A stretch of 64,000 bases of DNA from Cohnella caldifontis. GTDB lineage: Bacteria > Bacillota > Bacilli > Paenibacillales > Paenibacillaceae. The notes beneath the pieces are model-generated. The model did not search any database. It was not told where the DNA came from and was given only the letters and a program-made list of their open reading frames with translations. The stretch covers positions 84,187 through 148,186 of the forward strand of contig NZ_JAQZSJ010000012.1 in NCBI RefSeq assembly GCF_029360585.1, given 5' to 3'. The stretch's first letter is position 1; every line of letters starts with the position of its first letter. The translations under genes were made by a program, and so were the position numbers. Of this stretch, positions 26,298 to 35,879 are shown one piece after another.

Positions 26298-27347
26298 TTA
26301 AAAGCCGTAAGCGGACGTGTCGATGCCCAATTCTTCCGCGATGCCCGACAGCTGCGCGATCAGCGCCTCCGGAATCGGCACGCCGGTCTCCCGGCGTTCG
26401 CGTGCCGTCTCCGCGCCTTTCTCGCCCGGCAAATAAATCCGGTTCTCCCCGTTGCCGGAGGAGAGCACCATGCCGAGCAAATCCTCAAGCCGCTCGCCGA
26501 ACAAGTCCGACGGAAGGATCCGCGCCAGGTTCAAGACGATCATGGAACAGCCGATGCCGGTCGGCACGGCGGAATCCGCCATCCGTCCGACGTTTTTTCC
26601 GTAGTTGGAGCCGGAGAGCACGCCTGCCAGAATGTCCATGATGAGCGCCAATCCGTACCCTTTATGTCCCCCGATCGGCACGAGGGTGCCCCCGCCTTGA
26701 AAGCCTTCATAGGGATCCGAGGTCGGATTGCCGTTCTTGTCCAGCGCCCACCCCAGCGGGATGGACTCCCCTTTGTTCTGCGCCATCACCAGCTTCCCCA
26801 TCGCCACGTTGCTGCAAGCCATGTCGAGGATGACCGGGTCGCCGTCCTTCCTCGGAACGGCGAAACACACCGGATTGTTCCCGAGCACGCGCTCCGTCCC
26901 GCCGGTCGCGGCCATGAGGGCGGCGGCGTTGGACGTGACGAACCCGATCATCCCCGCGTCGGACGCCATTTTGGCATAAGAGGAGGCGGCTCCGAAATGG
27001 CTGGCATTGCGGATCGTCACGAAGCTGATCGTCTGCGAACGCGCCTTTTCGATCGCCTTCTCCATCGCCAGATGGGCCGAATAGTGGCCCATGCCGTGGT
27101 CCCCGTCCAGCACCGCGGATTGCTCGGTCTCCCGCTCCCAAACCAGGTTCGGCTTGCGGTTGATGCCGCCGTCCCGGATTCGCCGCGCGTAGACGGGGAG
27201 CTGCATGATCCCGTGCGTATCCGTTCCCCTGGCGTCGGCGAACGCCATATGCCGGGCGGAAATTTCCGCGTGCAAGGGCTCGAGCCCGAGGCGGATCAGA
27301 CATTGTTCGATAAACCCACGGACGGAGTCGACCGGAATGGTGATCAT
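26298..27347 (-). CDS. Ldh2-family NAD(P)-dependent 2-ketoacid reductase (YiaK/malate-lactate DH family)
   Basis: This 349-residue oxidoreductase of the Ldh family (distinct from Rossmann-type LDH) interconverts a 2-hydroxy acid and a 2-keto acid. Motifs are ADARGTDTHGIMQLP, the catalytic-region RNASHFGAASSYAKMA and GTLVPIGGHKGYGLALI near the cofactor site. Relatives include ureidoglycolate, sulfolactate and 2,3-diketogulonate reductases. It lies 32 bp upstream of the aldolase gene. The gap from 27348 to 27544 before it holds no recognisable gene or terminator. Confidence 0.92.
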   Translation of the reverse strand: MITIPVDSVRGFIEQCLIRLGLEPLHAEISARHMAFADARGTDTHGIMQLPVYARRIRDGGINRKPNLVWERETEQSAVLDGDHGMGHYSAHLAMEKAIEKARSQTISFVTIRNASHFGAASSYAKMASDAGMIGFVTSNAAALMAATGGTERVLGNNPVCFAVPRKDGDPVILDMACSNVAMGKLVMAQNKGESIPLGWALDKNGNPTSDPYEGFQGGGTLVPIGGHKGYGLALIMDILAGVLSGSNYGKNVGRMADSAVPTGIGCSMIVLNLARILPSDLFGERLEDLLGMVLSSGNGENRIYLPGEKGAETARERRETGVPIPEALIAQLSGIAEELGIDTSAYGF

Positions 27348-27544
27348 CGCTCGCCCCCCTTTCTAATGAATCCCCAAAAGTTCATCCATGCCGCTCGCCC
27401 GTCACCAAGGGGGTGAAAATGGGTGATTCTCAGGAATCAACCCAACTGACCCGATTTAGTGGATCACATCCGCTATTTCCCGCGAGTCAGATCGGCGAGA
27501 TCCGGAAATATCGATCCATCAGTCCTGGGCAACATAAATTCCCC

Positions 27545-28495
27545 TTACAAACCGTTCACGACGGACGCGGGACGGAGCCGGCGCACCAAGACGTCCGCGA
27601 CGTTCCGCGCGCAGGCGACGCCCACGTTCGTGATCGCTTCCCGGGTGTAACCCGCCGCATGGGGAGTCGCGATGAAGTTGTCCAGCGAGAACAGCGGATG
27701 CTCCCGGGCGGGTTCATGCTCGAACACATCGAGCGCCGCCCCGGCCAACCGGCCTTCCTTCAAGGCGCCGTAGAGCGCGCTTTCGTCGACCAATCCGCCC
27801 CTTGAAGCGTTGACCAAGAAGCTGCCCCGCTTCATCACCCCGAGCTCCGCGGCCCCGATCAGATGACGGGTCGTCTCGGTGAGCGGCATGTGCAGCGTGA
27901 TATAGTCGCTTTGCCGGAGCAGCTCCTCTAGCGTCACGAAGGACACGCCGTACTCCTCGGCGAACCGCTGGTCCGGGTACGGGTCGAAGGCCAAGATGCT
28001 CATCCCGAAGCCTCGAGCCCGCCGCACGACTTCTTTCCCGATCCGCCCCAAGCCGACGACGCCGAGCGTTTTGCCGCCGACTTCCCCGCCCAACACTTGC
28101 GGCCATTCGCCGGCCTTCGTGCGGCGGCTCGTCTCCTCGATTCGCCTCGCCAGCGCAAGCAGGAGGCCGAACGTGAAGTCGGCCACCGCCGTCGCGTTGC
28201 CGTCCGGGACGTTGGTCACCCATACGCCCCGCCTCTTCGCCGCTTCCAAATCGATATTGTCCACGCCGACGCCGTGCTTGCAGACGATTTGCAGCCGCGG
28301 CGCCTGCTCCAACAGGCGATCGTCGACCGGCGTGTAAGCCACGATCATCGCATCCGCGTCCTTAACCGCTTCCCAGAGCTCCGGCCCTTCGGCCTGCGGC
28401 GGGATCCGGACCACTTGGATCCCTTCCGCCTCGAGCAGCCGGATCGGTTCGTCGGAATAACGGGCGAACGTAGATGAGGTCGACACGACTTTCAT
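27545..28495 (-). CDS. D-isomer-specific 2-hydroxyacid dehydrogenase (SerA-like, short form)
   Basis: This protein has about 316 residues, starting at the ATG at 28495 (AGAAGGACG upstream). It shows the substrate-binding HGVGVDNIDLEAAKRRG, dinucleotide loop GVVGLGRIGKEV, catalytic Arg in NASRGGLVDE, Glu and the His in ATPHAAGYT. It lacks the regulatory ACT domain of biosynthetic SerA. It overlaps the MFS gene by four bases (ATGA). In this locus it probably oxidises a sugar-derived D-hydroxy acid. Confidence 0.92.
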   Translation of the reverse strand: MKVVSTSSTFARYSDEPIRLLEAEGIQVVRIPPQAEGPELWEAVKDADAMIVAYTPVDDRLLEQAPRLQIVCKHGVGVDNIDLEAAKRRGVWVTNVPDGNATAVADFTFGLLLALARRIEETSRRTKAGEWPQVLGGEVGGKTLGVVGLGRIGKEVVRRARGFGMSILAFDPYPDQRFAEEYGVSFVTLEELLRQSDYITLHMPLTETTRHLIGAAELGVMKRGSFLVNASRGGLVDESALYGALKEGRLAGAALDVFEHEPAREHPLFSLDNFIATPHAAGYTREAITNVGVACARNVADVLVRRLRPASVVNGL

Positions 28496-29766
28496 GTTGT
28501 CACGTCCTTCTGAGAGGTCTGCCGAATGGAATCCGGAACCGTGCGGCCTGCCGCGGCTTGCCACTTGGACATGAGCCGCATGAAGAGCAAGCTCGCCAGC
28601 ACGCCGAAGATTCCGTAGGCGACGAGCGCCATATCGATGCCGAGCCCCGACTGGACGACGGACAGCGAGGCCGACACCAGGAAGCCGATGCCGGCCGACA
28701 TTACTTTGAAGATGCCGAAAATGGTGCCGAACTGCCGCCTGGCCATTTCGCCCAGCCACAGGCTGGTCGGCGCCATGGTCACCGTGTACAGGGCGGAGGA
28801 AAGGATAAACAGCGCGATCGTCAGCCACGCGCTCGACTCCAGCCCCGAAGCGAGATTGCACGCCGCGCTCAGCAGCATCGGCACCGTAATGAGCTTGGAT
28901 AAATGTTTCTTCATCAGAAAGCCTGCCGCGATCGTGAACAGCAGCCCGACGATCGAGCTCAGCGTCATGACCCGGGAGTAGTCGCCGCTGCTGACGCCGA
29001 GGTCGTCCATCAGCTTGACCGGAATCAGCACCAAGTTGACCATGAGGGTATGGTTGAGCAGGCCGTTCATCAACATGTACGCCAGCAAAGGCTTGTCGCG
29101 GAGCAGCGACTTCCAACCGTCGGCCATCCGCGCCGCGGTCTGCCGGACCGTCTCCCGGGATGTCCCCGCCTCTCTCCGGTCTTGCGGGTAGAGCGACAAG
29201 GCGGCCAGACTGAGAAGCGCGATCGCGGCGAAAGCCAAGAAGGCGGCGGCGAATCCGGATTCGATGAGAAGGCCGGCGCACAGCGGACCGGCGATCGCGA
29301 ATCCGATGAACGTGGAGCGGTACAACGTGTTGGACAAGCCCCTCAGCTCGTTCTTTACGCCCTGCGAGAACACGTTCATGCTGACGAGCAGGATGGCGGA
29401 CACGCCTCCGTACAGCGGGAAAGTCGCGAACAACATCCCTTTGCCGGGGTTTGCGACCGTGAGGACCGATGCGGCGGCCAGAACGACGATAGCGGCCGTC
29501 GCCGTCTTTTTCTGTCCCCACGCGTCGGCGATCCCGCCCATCAGGAGAATGAACGGAATCGTAACCGCGAGGCGCAAGGAACGAAGCAGCGCCAAATCCG
29601 AAGCCGGCAGTTCCAGACGGTTAACGGAAAATACGGTAAACGCGACATCCAGACCGCTGAAAACGACGGACAGCAGCGAGGAGATGCCCACGATCGCCCA
29701 GAGCTGCCTGCGGGAAACCGAGTCCAGACCCTCACCCTCTTTCCTGCATGCTCCTGGAGGCGGCAC
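28492..29766 (-). CDS. Major facilitator superfamily transporter
   Basis: This protein of about 424 residues has 12 predicted transmembrane segments. It carries an MFS signature between helices 2 and 3 (GGIADAWGQKKTA) and a large central loop before LLRDKPLLAYML. It is coupled to the downstream dehydrogenase by a four-base overlap and overlaps the TerC gene by 35 bases if the GTG at 29766 is used. That GTG has no clear ribosome site. A CTG at 29727 behind GAGGGTGAGGGT would give a shorter N-terminus just after the TerC stop. It may import or export an intermediate of the pathway. Confidence 0.88.
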   Translation of the reverse strand: MPPPGACRKEGEGLDSVSRRQLWAIVGISSLLSVVFSGLDVAFTVFSVNRLELPASDLALLRSLRLAVTIPFILLMGGIADAWGQKKTATAAIVVLAAASVLTVANPGKGMLFATFPLYGGVSAILLVSMNVFSQGVKNELRGLSNTLYRSTFIGFAIAGPLCAGLLIESGFAAAFLAFAAIALLSLAALSLYPQDRREAGTSRETVRQTAARMADGWKSLLRDKPLLAYMLMNGLLNHTLMVNLVLIPVKLMDDLGVSSGDYSRVMTLSSIVGLLFTIAAGFLMKKHLSKLITVPMLLSAACNLASGLESSAWLTIALFILSSALYTVTMAPTSLWLGEMARRQFGTIFGIFKVMSAGIGFLVSASLSVVQSGLGIDMALVAYGIFGVLASLLFMRLMSKWQAAAGRTVPDSIRQTSQKDVTT

Positions 29767-30418
29767 GTTTGGCCAAAATCGCCCCGCAGCCCACGACCGC
29801 CAAGGTCAGCACCGCGGGGACGATCGGCAGGCCGCCCGCCAACACCGGCTCCAGCAGGCCGTGCACCCATTCGTCCTTCACCAGCATTTCGCCGGCCGTG
29901 TAGCCGAGCAGTCCCGCGCCCAACCAGACAATGACGGGAAACCGTTTCATGAGCCGCGTCAGCAGGCTGCTGCAGAAAACGATCAGCGGGATGCTGACGG
30001 CGAGGCCGATTCCGATGAGCAGCCAGTCGCCCTGCGCCACTCCCGCGACCGCCACGACGTTATCCAAGCTCATGACGACGTCGGCGGCAATGATCGTGCG
30101 GATCGCCTGGCGGATCGAGAGGCCGGATCGGCCTTCGCCCTCCTCGTCCTCTTGACCCGTCAGCAGCTTGACGGCGATATAGAGGAGCAGAATCCCCCCG
30201 CAAGCTTCGACGAGCGGCACCTTAAGCAGCCACACGGCGACGCCGGTCAGGGCTAGCCGCAACAGCACCGCCCCCATCGTGCCCCAGAAGATGGCCCGCT
30301 TCTGCTGCGCGGGGGGCAAGCGGCGGCACGCCAAGGCGATCACGACCGCGTTGTCCCCGCTCAAGACGATGTTGACCAGCATGATTTTCAGCAGACCGAG
30401 CAGCCAATCCCCTTCCAT
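29732..30418 (-). CDS. TerC-family integral membrane protein (YjbE-like)
   Basis: This 228-residue membrane protein has about seven helices. The two TerC hallmarks are VNIVLSGDNAVVIALA and DVVMSLDNVVAVAG, whose Asp residues lie within the membrane. Family members export manganese or other divalent metals, often to load secreted enzymes. It lies 19 bp after the BNR gene and overlaps the MFS gene, so it is fully embedded in the catabolic operon, an unusual place for this family. Confidence 0.92.
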   Translation of the reverse strand: MEGDWLLGLLKIMLVNIVLSGDNAVVIALACRRLPPAQQKRAIFWGTMGAVLLRLALTGVAVWLLKVPLVEACGGILLLYIAVKLLTGQEDEEGEGRSGLSIRQAIRTIIAADVVMSLDNVVAVAGVAQGDWLLIGIGLAVSIPLIVFCSSLLTRLMKRFPVIVWLGAGLLGYTAGEMLVKDEWVHGLLEPVLAGGLPIVPAVLTLAVVGCGAILAKRAASRSMQERG

Positions 30419-30437
30419 GCGCTCCCTCCCGATCCGA

Positions 30438-31586
30438 TCAACCGGTAATCCACTGCTCGGTCAGCACGACATGCTTCATCGCCTGCCGGTTGCCGTACGC
30501 GTAAGCGGCGTGGATCAACCCGTCGTTCGTCTGGAGGAGCCAGGGATATTCGTAAGTGCGGTTCAAATGCTTATTGGCCTCGCCCGTAAACCCGTCGCCC
30601 TGCTCGAGCTGCCGGATGTACGGCCAGGTGCGGCCTTCGTCTTCGGACAGCGCGATCGAGACGGGGAACCGCGTTTTCGGCCAGATCGTCGCCGTCGGAT
30701 CGTCCCCGGCCTGAAAATGATTGTAAATGACGGCAAGCCTGCCGCTCTGGAGCTTGATCGCCCGGATCGAGGCGTTGTTGTTCGGAAGCGTCGTGCGCTC
30801 CGGCTCCGTCCAGGTGCGGCCCCAGTCGTCCGAGCGGCTCACGTAAATCCAGTCGGCGGAACGGCTGCGGAAGAAAGCGCTGAGCCGCCCTTCGCCCCAT
30901 TCGATGATATTCGGGTGAACCCGGCCCCGGCTTCCCGGAATGGGATACTCTTGCCAGGTAAGGCCTTCGTCGCCCGAAATCCGGACCAGGCTGGTGTCGT
31001 TGCCGAACACGGTGCCGGCGTCCCTGCGGCTGATCCACATCGGGAAAATCCATTCCCCGTTGCTCAGCGCCACGATCGGCGCCCGGCAAAAAGAACCCGG
31101 CGTTTCCGAGAAGGTCCGCGTCGGCTCCCAAGTGCGTCCGTTGTCCAAAGACAACCGGCAACGGATCTCCGACGTTTCCTGCCGGGTCGCCGCGTCGACG
31201 TTCGTCGCGGGGTCGTACTTCTCCTTCTTGTCTTCCCGCGGCATTTGCGCGGTGTGGAGAAGCATCAGCCCGCCGTCCTTCTTCTGGAATAACACCGGGT
31301 TCTGTTCGGATCGCACCGGATCTTCGGATACCGCGACGGGGTCGGTCCACCGCGTCTCCCCCTTGGCGAGCCTCGACATCACGATGCGGATATCGCTGCG
31401 GCCTTCCTCCGTATCGCCCGCAAACCATACCATCAGCAGATCTCCGTTTTGCAGCTCTATGAGGCTCGGCGCGTGGTTCACGATATGGGGCGTCGGCAGA
31501 ATCGTTTCGGCGGTTCCGTTCCCCGTCGAACGGAGCTCGCCGTCCTTCGGCATCGGCGCGGATACTAAATCTCGGAATGACGTCAT
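30438..31586 (-). CDS. BNR-repeat / exo-alpha-sialidase-fold protein, no signal peptide
   Basis: This 382-residue protein has four clear Asp-boxes (SLDNGRTW, SGDEGLTW, SDDWGRTW, SEDEGRTW) spaced as in a six-bladed sialidase propeller. An N-terminal HAPSLIELQNGDLLMVWF segment is typical of bacterial BNR families. There is no signal sequence, so it is probably cytoplasmic. It follows the PdxA gene by 28 bp. With the second BNR protein at 24149-25231 and the NanA-type aldolase it suggests intracellular cleavage of an imported acidic glycoside. The bond cleaved is unknown. Confidence 0.87.
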   Translation of the reverse strand: MTSFRDLVSAPMPKDGELRSTGNGTAETILPTPHIVNHAPSLIELQNGDLLMVWFAGDTEEGRSDIRIVMSRLAKGETRWTDPVAVSEDPVRSEQNPVLFQKKDGGLMLLHTAQMPREDKKEKYDPATNVDAATRQETSEIRCRLSLDNGRTWEPTRTFSETPGSFCRAPIVALSNGEWIFPMWISRRDAGTVFGNDTSLVRISGDEGLTWQEYPIPGSRGRVHPNIIEWGEGRLSAFFRSRSADWIYVSRSDDWGRTWTEPERTTLPNNNASIRAIKLQSGRLAVIYNHFQAGDDPTATIWPKTRFPVSIALSEDEGRTWPYIRQLEQGDGFTGEANKHLNRTYEYPWLLQTNDGLIHAAYAYGNRQAMKHVVLTEQWITG

Positions 31587-31614
31587 CGGATGAATCCCTC
31601 CTGATCGGAATAAG

Positions 31615-32616
31615 TTAACCGTTCCGCTTCGGCGCCAGCTCGACGGCCATCCGGATCGCTTCCATCAGCGAGCCTTCGTCGGCCTTGCCGGTGCCGGCGA
31701 TATCGAACGCCGTGCCATGGTCGACGGACGTCCGGATGATGCCGCCGTTCAGCCCGACGGTGATGTTCACGCCGGCTTCCAGCCCCAGCACCTTGATCGG
31801 ACCATGGCCCTGGTCATGGTAGCAGGCCACGACGATATCGAAGTCGCCGCGCACCGCCCGGAAGAACAACGTGTCCGCGGGCAGCGGGCCTTGGACGTCG
31901 ATTCCTTCCGAGCGGGCCCGCTCGATGCCGGGGATCAGCTTCTCCTCTTCCTCGCCTTCCCCGAACAGCCCGTTCTCGCCCGCATGCGGATTGATGCCGC
32001 ATACCGCGATTTTGGGGCTCCGGACGCCCGCGCGACGAAGCGTGTCGTCCGCCAGCCGGATCACCTTGTACGTACGTTCCGGCGTAATCCGGCGAATGGC
32101 CTCGATCAGCCCGACGTGCGTCGTCAAATGGATCACTTTGAGTTTCGGCGCCGACAGCATCATGGAATAGTCGTTCGTGCCCGTCAGGTCCGCGAGGATC
32201 TCCGTATGCCCGGGGTAACGATGCCCTCCTTTGTGCAGCGCTTCTTTATTCAGCGGCGCCGTGCAGATGGCGTCGATCTTGCCCTCCTTCGCCAACGCCA
32301 CGGCTTTCTCGATGTACCGGAAAGCCGCGTTCCCGGCTTCCGCCGAGATCCGTCCCACCGGCAAATCCGCCGGCAGCAGAGCCAAGTCGAGCACGTCGAT
32401 CGTCCCGGGTTCGTACGTTCCTTCCGCCGGGTCCGAGACCGGTCGGATTTCCGCGCGGACGCCGGCATAACCCAACGCCCGGCGAAGAATGGCGGCATCC
32501 CCGATGACCAGCGGACGGGCGGAACGGTAAGCCTCCTCCGTCCGCAACGCCTTGACGATGATCTCGGGGCCGACGCCGGCGGCGTCCCCCATCGTGATCC
32601 CGATGATTGGTTTCAT
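31615..32616 (-). CDS. pdxA2: PdxA-family 4-phosphate dehydrogenase (PdxA2, four-carbon acid sugar pathway)
   Basis: This protein has about 333 residues, starting at the ATG at 32616 (GGGAGAA upstream). Family motifs are GITMGDAAGVGPEI, APLNKEALHKGGHRYPGHTE, INPHAGENGLFG and YHDQGHGPIK, whose His and Asp residues bind the metal. Next to a DUF1537 kinase, PdxA homologues are known to oxidise 4-phospho-D-erythronate or -threonate to a ketoacid that decarboxylates to dihydroxyacetone phosphate. The gene follows the kinase by two bases. It is therefore probably not the vitamin B6 enzyme. Confidence 0.93.
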   Translation of the reverse strand: MKPIIGITMGDAAGVGPEIIVKALRTEEAYRSARPLVIGDAAILRRALGYAGVRAEIRPVSDPAEGTYEPGTIDVLDLALLPADLPVGRISAEAGNAAFRYIEKAVALAKEGKIDAICTAPLNKEALHKGGHRYPGHTEILADLTGTNDYSMMLSAPKLKVIHLTTHVGLIEAIRRITPERTYKVIRLADDTLRRAGVRSPKIAVCGINPHAGENGLFGEGEEEEKLIPGIERARSEGIDVQGPLPADTLFFRAVRGDFDIVVACYHDQGHGPIKVLGLEAGVNITVGLNGGIIRTSVDHGTAFDIAGTGKADEGSLMEAIRMAVELAPKRNG

Positions 32617-32618
32617 GG

Positions 32619-33905
32619 TTACGATTCTCCCTGCATTTTTTTGAGCGCTTTCGAGAGCGCGTTGGCGGCGCCGAAGCCGCCGGCTTTGGTCACGGCATAG
32701 ACGGGCCAGTCCCCCGACAACAGGCCGATCGGCATGCCGATCTCCACTTCGTCGATGAGTTGAAACTCCTTTACGCCTAGAGAGGAGCAGACTTGCTTGG
32801 CCGTGTCTCCCCCGGTCATGACCAGGGCGTTCAGCCGGAATTCGCGGATCAGCCCGGCGGCCGTCTCCCCGAGCACCCGGGAAATCCGGTCGCTGACCTC
32901 TTTCGGATCCCATCCGCGTTCTGCGCCGACCCCGTTCGCGAGCGCGATGTCTTCGGGATTGCCGGCCGTATACAAGACGACGTGCCGCCCCCGCTTGATC
33001 GCCTCGGAAGCCAGGACCGCGATCCTTTCCTTTTCCCGGCTGGCCGCCGTTTCTTCTTGAACCGCCAAGTGCGAGTTCATCTGGATCCCTTCCACGCCCG
33101 GAAGCTTCAGCAGATGGTCCAGCTGGCTGCGGCTGTTCCGGTTCACGCTACCGACCACCGTCAGCACGGGCGACCGGGAAGCATGCGGAACTTTCTGCGA
33201 CTGCTGCCGTTTGAGATACGCCTTGCATAGATGGTTCGCGAGCCCGGCGGAGCCGATCCAGACGACGCGGCGGCCGCTTTCCTGCACGGCATGCACGATC
33301 AGGCGAAGGTCCTCTTCTTTCAAGGCGTCGAATACGACGTAGGGCGCCGATTGCCGCACGGCTTCCGCCAGCTTCTCCTGGATCCTCGCGTAGCCGGACA
33401 GCAAATCGTCGGAAGTGACTTGATGGACGGGACGCCCGGATTGCGCGCGGATGATTTCCGGCACGTTCGGGGACGTGACCGGCGTCTTCGGATCGCTCGC
33501 CATTTCCGTCTCGTGCAGCAGGGCGCCGTCGAGGTAGAAATCCCCTCCCTTGACGATCCTTTTGTTCTTCGGATACGCGGGCGCGATGACGACCAGCTCC
33601 GGCTGGAACACGTCGAATACGGCGTCGATCTCCGCCCCGATGTTGCCTCGCATGGTGGAATCGATTTTCTTATAGACGAACTCGACGGAATGGGGCCGCA
33701 AATATTCGGATACGGATTTCACTTTCCGGTACGCTTCGTCCTTCGGCAAGGATCGGCTGTCGGTGTCGATCACGACCACGTCGAGATCCTTGGCCAATTC
33801 CGGATCCGGCTCCAGGAGCACGGACGTGTGCAAGCCCCGCCGGGCGAATTGGACCCCCGTGTCGTTGGCCCCCGTCAAGTCGTCGGCAATGATGGCGAAC
33901 TTCAT
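32619..33905 (-). CDS. Four-carbon acid sugar kinase (DUF1537; DtnK/OtnK/DenK family)
   Basis: This protein of about 428 residues starts MKFAIIADDLTGANDTGVQFA, the signature of the N-terminal substrate domain. The ATG at 33905 has GAGGTG seven bases upstream. The C-terminal nucleotide domain has LVMTGGDTAKQVCSSLGV and the conserved FGAANAL end. Such kinases phosphorylate D-threonate, L-threonate, D-erythronate or 3-oxo derivatives at C4. PdxA2 follows two bases downstream. Together they deliver a C4 sugar acid into glycolysis. Confidence 0.94.
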   Translation of the reverse strand: MKFAIIADDLTGANDTGVQFARRGLHTSVLLEPDPELAKDLDVVVIDTDSRSLPKDEAYRKVKSVSEYLRPHSVEFVYKKIDSTMRGNIGAEIDAVFDVFQPELVVIAPAYPKNKRIVKGGDFYLDGALLHETEMASDPKTPVTSPNVPEIIRAQSGRPVHQVTSDDLLSGYARIQEKLAEAVRQSAPYVVFDALKEEDLRLIVHAVQESGRRVVWIGSAGLANHLCKAYLKRQQSQKVPHASRSPVLTVVGSVNRNSRSQLDHLLKLPGVEGIQMNSHLAVQEETAASREKERIAVLASEAIKRGRHVVLYTAGNPEDIALANGVGAERGWDPKEVSDRISRVLGETAAGLIREFRLNALVMTGGDTAKQVCSSLGVKEFQLIDEVEIGMPIGLLSGDWPVYAVTKAGGFGAANALSKALKKMQGES

Positions 33906-33935
33906 GTCAAACACCTCGCTGGACGGTAATGCCAA

Positions 33936-34811
33936 TCACCCTTTGACGGATCCGATCAACATTCCTTTGGTGAAGTACTTTTGGGCGAACGGATAGACGA
34001 CCAGGATCGGCGCGACGGACAGGAAAATCGCGGCGGCCTGAAGATTCTGCGGCAGCAGTTGGACGCCGTGCACACGGATGCTCTCCAGCGACGTTCCGTC
34101 CTTGCTTCCGGCGACGATCAGGTTGTACAGCACGACGGTGATCGGCTTCAGGCTTTGCTTCTGCAGGTAAATCGCCGGAACGAGGTACTGGTTCCAGATG
34201 GCGACCGAATAGAACACGCACACCGTGGCGATGGCGGGACGCGCCAGCGGGAAATAGATTTTCCACATCGTCTGCAGGTCGTTGGCGCCGTCGATGTACG
34301 CCGACTCTTCCAGCTCTTCCGGCAGCGCGTCCAGGAAGGAGCGCATGATGATGAGCAGGAACGTGTTGACCGCGTTCGGGATGATCATGACCCAGAACGA
34401 GTTCACCAACCCCAGGCTTTTATACACGATGAAGTTGGGGATGATGCCCGCTTCGAACACGAAGGTGAAGACGAAGATCAGCATGATCGTTTTGCGGCCG
34501 ACGAGACGCTTTTTACTGAGCGGATAAGCGGTGAGAAACGTGAGGATCACCGCGACCAGCGTGCCGACGACGGTATAGGCGAAAGAATTCCACAGCCCCT
34601 GCGAAACGCCCAGCCTCGGGTTGTTGAGCACGTACCTGTAGGTCTCGACGTTCCAGCCTTTCGGGATCAGATACACCTTGGAAGCCGCCGCGTAAATGCC
34701 GTCGCTGAGCGAGACGGCCAGAATATTCCACAAGGGATAGACGCAGATAATCGATACCAAGATGAGGACAACGATGTTGAAGTAATCGAAACCGCGAAGT
34801 TTGGTTTTCAT
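33936..34811 (-). CDS. Carbohydrate ABC transporter permease (LplC-like)
   Basis: This 291-residue CUT1 permease is of the LplC/YtcP group. It has six transmembrane helices, the EAA loop ELEESAYIDGANDLQTMWKI and the C-terminus YFTKGMLIGSVKG. It forms a heterodimer with the LplB-like protein encoded 12 bp upstream. It is followed 30 bp later by the acid-sugar kinase gene, tying uptake to catabolism. Confidence 0.93.
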   Translation of the reverse strand: MKTKLRGFDYFNIVVLILVSIICVYPLWNILAVSLSDGIYAAASKVYLIPKGWNVETYRYVLNNPRLGVSQGLWNSFAYTVVGTLVAVILTFLTAYPLSKKRLVGRKTIMLIFVFTFVFEAGIIPNFIVYKSLGLVNSFWVMIIPNAVNTFLLIIMRSFLDALPEELEESAYIDGANDLQTMWKIYFPLARPAIATVCVFYSVAIWNQYLVPAIYLQKQSLKPITVVLYNLIVAGSKDGTSLESIRVHGVQLLPQNLQAAAIFLSVAPILVVYPFAQKYFTKGMLIGSVKG

Positions 34812-34823
34812 GTTGTCCCCTCC

Positions 34824-35786
34824 TTAAAAGAGCTGCGAATCCGAAAATTTCTTGGATGCCCGGTTGGCCGAAATCACCAGGACGAACGCCACGACCGACT
34901 GCATCAAACCGACGGCAGCGCCGTAGCTGTAATTCGGGAAGCCTTTGGTGGCGAAAGCTTGGCGGTACACGTAGCTTTGGATAACGTCCGCCGTATCGTA
35001 GACGCTGGGGTTGTACATCATCAAAATCTTGTCGAGATCGACGGTCATGATTTGCCCGATGGCCAAAATGAACATGATGACGATCGTGCCCGCGATGGAC
35101 GGCAGCGTGACGTGGAACATTTTGCTGACCCGGCCCGCGCCGTCGAGATCGGCCGCTTCGTACAGATGCGGGTCTATGTTGGTCATCGCCGCCAAATAGA
35201 TGATGGAATTGTAGCCGAAAAGCTGCCAGACGTTCAGCATGACGTACAGCGGGCGGAACCAGCCCGGCTCGGCCATGAAGAAGATCGGCTGGATGCCTAA
35301 TCCCTCTAAAGCGACGTTCACCAATCCGCCTTGGGGGGACAGGAACGTGTACAGGATGCTGACCGCGACCGCGGAGGAAATGAAGTAGGGAAAGAAGGTG
35401 ACGGTCTGGACGAACCGCTGCACTTTCCGGAACCGGACTTCATTCACCAGCAGCGCGAATAGGATCGGAATCGGAAATACGAACAGCAAGTTGAAGAAGG
35501 CGAGCAGCAGCGTGTTCTTGAGCAGCTTCCAGAAATAGCCGTCGTTCAGGAACTTCTCGAAGTGGGCGAACCCCACCCATTTGCTGTCGATGATGCTGTG
35601 GATCCCGCCCTTGATCACGTTGTAGTCCTCGAACGCGATCACCAGACCGAAAAGCGGCAGCAGCTTGAAGAGCAGCATATGGATCAGACCGGGAAGGAGA
35701 ATGAGATACAGCAACCTGGATCTCCATATTTTGTTCCACACGTTGCCGCGGGCGCCGGGCGGTTTGCCTTTCAGGGCGGTTTGCAT
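34824..35786 (-). CDS. Sugar ABC transporter permease (LplB-like)
   Basis: This permease of about 320 residues has six helices (LLYLILLPGLIHMLLFKLLP at the N-terminus) and the EAA loop LYEAADLDGAGRVSKMF. The ATG at 35786 is favoured, with AAAGG 11 bases upstream. A GTG three codons earlier is too close to that site. The LplB/LplC pair is the standard oligosaccharide importer of Paenibacillus-type bacteria and uses a shared ATPase. Confidence 0.92.
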   Translation of the reverse strand: MQTALKGKPPGARGNVWNKIWRSRLLYLILLPGLIHMLLFKLLPLFGLVIAFEDYNVIKGGIHSIIDSKWVGFAHFEKFLNDGYFWKLLKNTLLLAFFNLLFVFPIPILFALLVNEVRFRKVQRFVQTVTFFPYFISSAVAVSILYTFLSPQGGLVNVALEGLGIQPIFFMAEPGWFRPLYVMLNVWQLFGYNSIIYLAAMTNIDPHLYEAADLDGAGRVSKMFHVTLPSIAGTIVIMFILAIGQIMTVDLDKILMMYNPSVYDTADVIQSYVYRQAFATKGFPNYSYGAAVGLMQSVVAFVLVISANRASKKFSDSQLF

Positions 35787-35879
35787 GGCTAGCACATCCT
35801 TTGAGTTTGCATGGGGGTGTTGAAAAACCGATCCGTCACTCCATCACGGGTGCCGCATGGAATGACGGATCGGATGGGC

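Noticed and set aside
31615..32616. Vitamin B6 enzyme PdxA
   Set aside because: Its two-base spacing from a DUF1537 kinase and the absence of other pdx genes point to the acid-sugar PdxA2 role instead.
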